Below are positions 4,917-6,054 of a stretch of DNA of 6,054 bases, piece after piece. How positions within the stretch are numbered: the first letter of the stretch is position 1; every line of letters starts with the position of its first letter. The DNA is taken from contig JAIEIQ010000170.1 of the NCBI GenBank assembly GCA_029065305.1, forward strand, positions 1 through 6,054, given 5' to 3'. The translations under genes and the position numbers were made by a program. The stretch is from Oscillospiraceae bacterium. Its GTDB lineage: Bacteria; Bacillota; Clostridia; Oscillospirales; Oscillospiraceae. The notes beneath the pieces are model-generated. The model did no database searches. It saw only the letters and a list, made by a program, of their open reading frames with translations, and had not been told where the DNA came from.

Positions 4917-6054
4917 AGCAAAGCTTTGCCCCCGCGGGGATTTTATCGTCCACCATCAGCAGGTTCAAGCACTCCTCGCCCTTTTCGGTGTGGACGGCGG
5001 AGATGAGCATCCCCTGGCTCTCCTGGCCCATCATCTTCCGGGGGGGCAGGTTGACGATGGCAACCAGGGTCTTGCCGATGAGATCCTCGGGGGCGTACCA
5101 CTTGGCGATGCCGGAGAGAATCTGCCGGTCCACGCCGGTGCCGTCGTCCAAAGTAAACCTGAGAAGCTTGTCGGACTTTTTCACCCGCTGGCAGTCCTTG
5201 ACCTTTACCGCCCGGAAATCGGACTTGCAGAAGGTGTCAAAGTCCACCTTTTCCTCCGTCTGGGGCTCGATCTCGATGGCGGGCAGGGCGGCGCGCCTGG
5301 CCTCCTCCTGGATGCGCTCCAGCTCCTCCAGCTCCTTTGCCATGTCGATGCGGGGGAACAGATTCTCACCCTTGTGGACCTCCACATCCTCAGGCAGGAT
5401 GCCGAAATGCCAGGCGCTGTCCCAGGTCCGGGCGGCTTCGTCCGCGCCAATCTGGGCAAAGATCTTCCCGCAGCTCTCGGGCATAAAGGGTATCAGCAGG
5501 ATCGTGCAGATCCGCACAGTCTCCAGCAGGTTGTAGAGCACCGTTCCCAGCCGGACGCCGTTGGCCTCCATGTCCTTGGCCAGGGCCCAGGGGGCGTTCT
5601 CGTCGATATACTTGTTGGCCCGCTGTACAGTCTTAAAGATCTCCTCCAGGGCATTCTGGAACTGGAACCGCTCCATCTGCTCCTCATAGCGGTTCCGGAG
5701 GGAAACAGCCATTGCGCCCAGCTCCTGGTCCAGCTCCGGATTGCTCTGCTTGGCCTCCGGCAGCTTCCCGCCGAAGTACTTCTCCGCCATGGCGGTGGTG
5801 CGGGAGACCAGGTTGCCCAGGTCGTTGGCGAGGTCGGTGTTGATGGTCTGAATCAGCAGCTCGTTGGAGAAATTGCCGTCGGAGCCGAAGGGGAAGGTGC
5901 GCAGCAGGAAGAAGCGCAGGGCGTCCACGCCGTAGCGCTCCGAGAGCAGGTAGGGGTCCACCACGTTGCCCTTGGACTTGCTCATCTTGCCGCCGTCCAG
6001 CAGCAGCCAGCCGTGGCCGTAGACCTTCTTGGGCAGGGGCAGGTCCAGGCTCAT
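4915..6054 (-). CDS. metG: methionyl-tRNA synthetase, C-terminal part (cut by window edge)
   Basis: The visible 379 residues are the C-terminal half or more of MetRS, the class I cytoplasmic enzyme that charges tRNA-Met and tRNA-fMet with methionine. The KMSKS signature of the ATP site is at visible residues 23-27 (5974-5988), preceded by the typical YGHGWLLLDGG segment. An alpha-helical anticodon-binding domain follows (about 60-215), with the characteristic ANKYIDENAPW stretch. A charged linker (about 236-268) then leads to an OB-fold tRNA-binding domain (about 270-379) of the Trbp111/EMAP type, containing NLPPRKMMGQESQGM. The N-terminal Rossmann part with the HIGH motif lies beyond 6054; the methionine codon at the window edge is internal and is not the start. 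A full-length enzyme of this type is about 650 residues. The ZIP gene follows seven bases after the stop. Confidence 0.97.
   Translation of the reverse strand: MSLDLPLPKKVYGHGWLLLDGGKMSKSKGNVVDPYLLSERYGVDALRFFLLRTFPFGSDGNFSNELLIQTINTDLANDLGNLVSRTTAMAEKYFGGKLPEAKQSNPELDQELGAMAVSLRNRYEEQMERFQFQNALEEIFKTVQRANKYIDENAPWALAKDMEANGVRLGTVLYNLLETVRICTILLIPFMPESCGKIFAQIGADEAARTWDSAWHFGILPEDVEVHKGENLFPRIDMAKELEELERIQEEARRAALPAIEIEPQTEEKVDFDTFCKSDFRAVKVKDCQRVKKSDKLLRFTLDDGTGVDRQILSGIAKWYAPEDLIGKTLVAIVNLPPRKMMGQESQGMLISAVHTEKGEECLNLLMVDDKIPAGAKLC

Noticed and set aside
4434..5006. Open frame on the + strand opposite the ZIP transporter
   Set aside because: It is antisense to a clear membrane transporter, His/Arg/Pro-rich, with no recognisable motif and no supporting ribosome site.
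4988..5536. Open frame on the + strand opposite metG
   Set aside because: It is antisense to the conserved MetRS C-terminal domains; its Ser/Arg-rich composition reflects the complementary codons.
1..6054. CRISPR array, insertion sequence or attachment-site repeats
   Set aside because: No spaced direct repeats, transposase motifs or terminal inverted repeats were seen; the only inverted repeats are the two hairpins at 60-99 and 4084-4122.

Overview
The window reads as a high-GC Firmicute of the class Clostridia, probably an Oscillospiraceae-type gut anaerobe. The evidence is the G/C-rich third codon positions, the GGAGG-type ribosome binding sites, a textbook housekeeping promoter, and gene families typical of that group. 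This assignment is inferred from sequence style and was not tested by a search.

Layout. Positions 1-152 hold a possible start of a leftward gene (weak), a long perfect hairpin (60-99) and a consensus sigma-70/sigma-A promoter (100-128). The promoter drives a rightward operon of three genes: a large EF-G/Tet(M)-like translational GTPase carrying a C-terminal NYN (YacP/Rae1-like) nuclease domain (153-2792), a nitrilase-superfamily amidohydrolase (2808-3707), and a small DUF5655-type protein (3704-4081) whose start overlaps the preceding stop. A strong bidirectional terminator (4084-4122) separates this operon from a leftward pair. That pair is the 3' end of methionyl-tRNA synthetase metG (4915-6054, cut by the window edge) followed, 7 bases after its stop, by a ZIP-family metal transporter (4122-4907). 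No gap without a gene exceeds 300 bases.

The most interesting object is the first gene. It joins a complete five-domain ribosomal GTPase of the tetracycline ribosomal-protection lineage to a domain resembling Rae1, which in Bacillus subtilis is a separate protein that enters the ribosomal A site and cleaves mRNA there. The nuclease acidic residues look intact. The domain-IV tip loop that Tet(M) uses to dislodge tetracycline is replaced by a different sequence. I infer a single-polypeptide factor that docks on ribosomes using GTP and cuts the mRNA, for example in stalled-ribosome rescue or translation-coupled decay, rather than an antibiotic-resistance protein. I recall similar proteins in clostridial genomes under tetracycline-resistance or elongation-factor-G names, but I know of no experimental description.

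The two downstream genes share its transcript but give no clear functional link. The metG-zip pair is an ordinary housekeeping arrangement. One oddity is that the ZIP transporter lacks the usual acidic metal ligand in its TM4 HNxPE motif.
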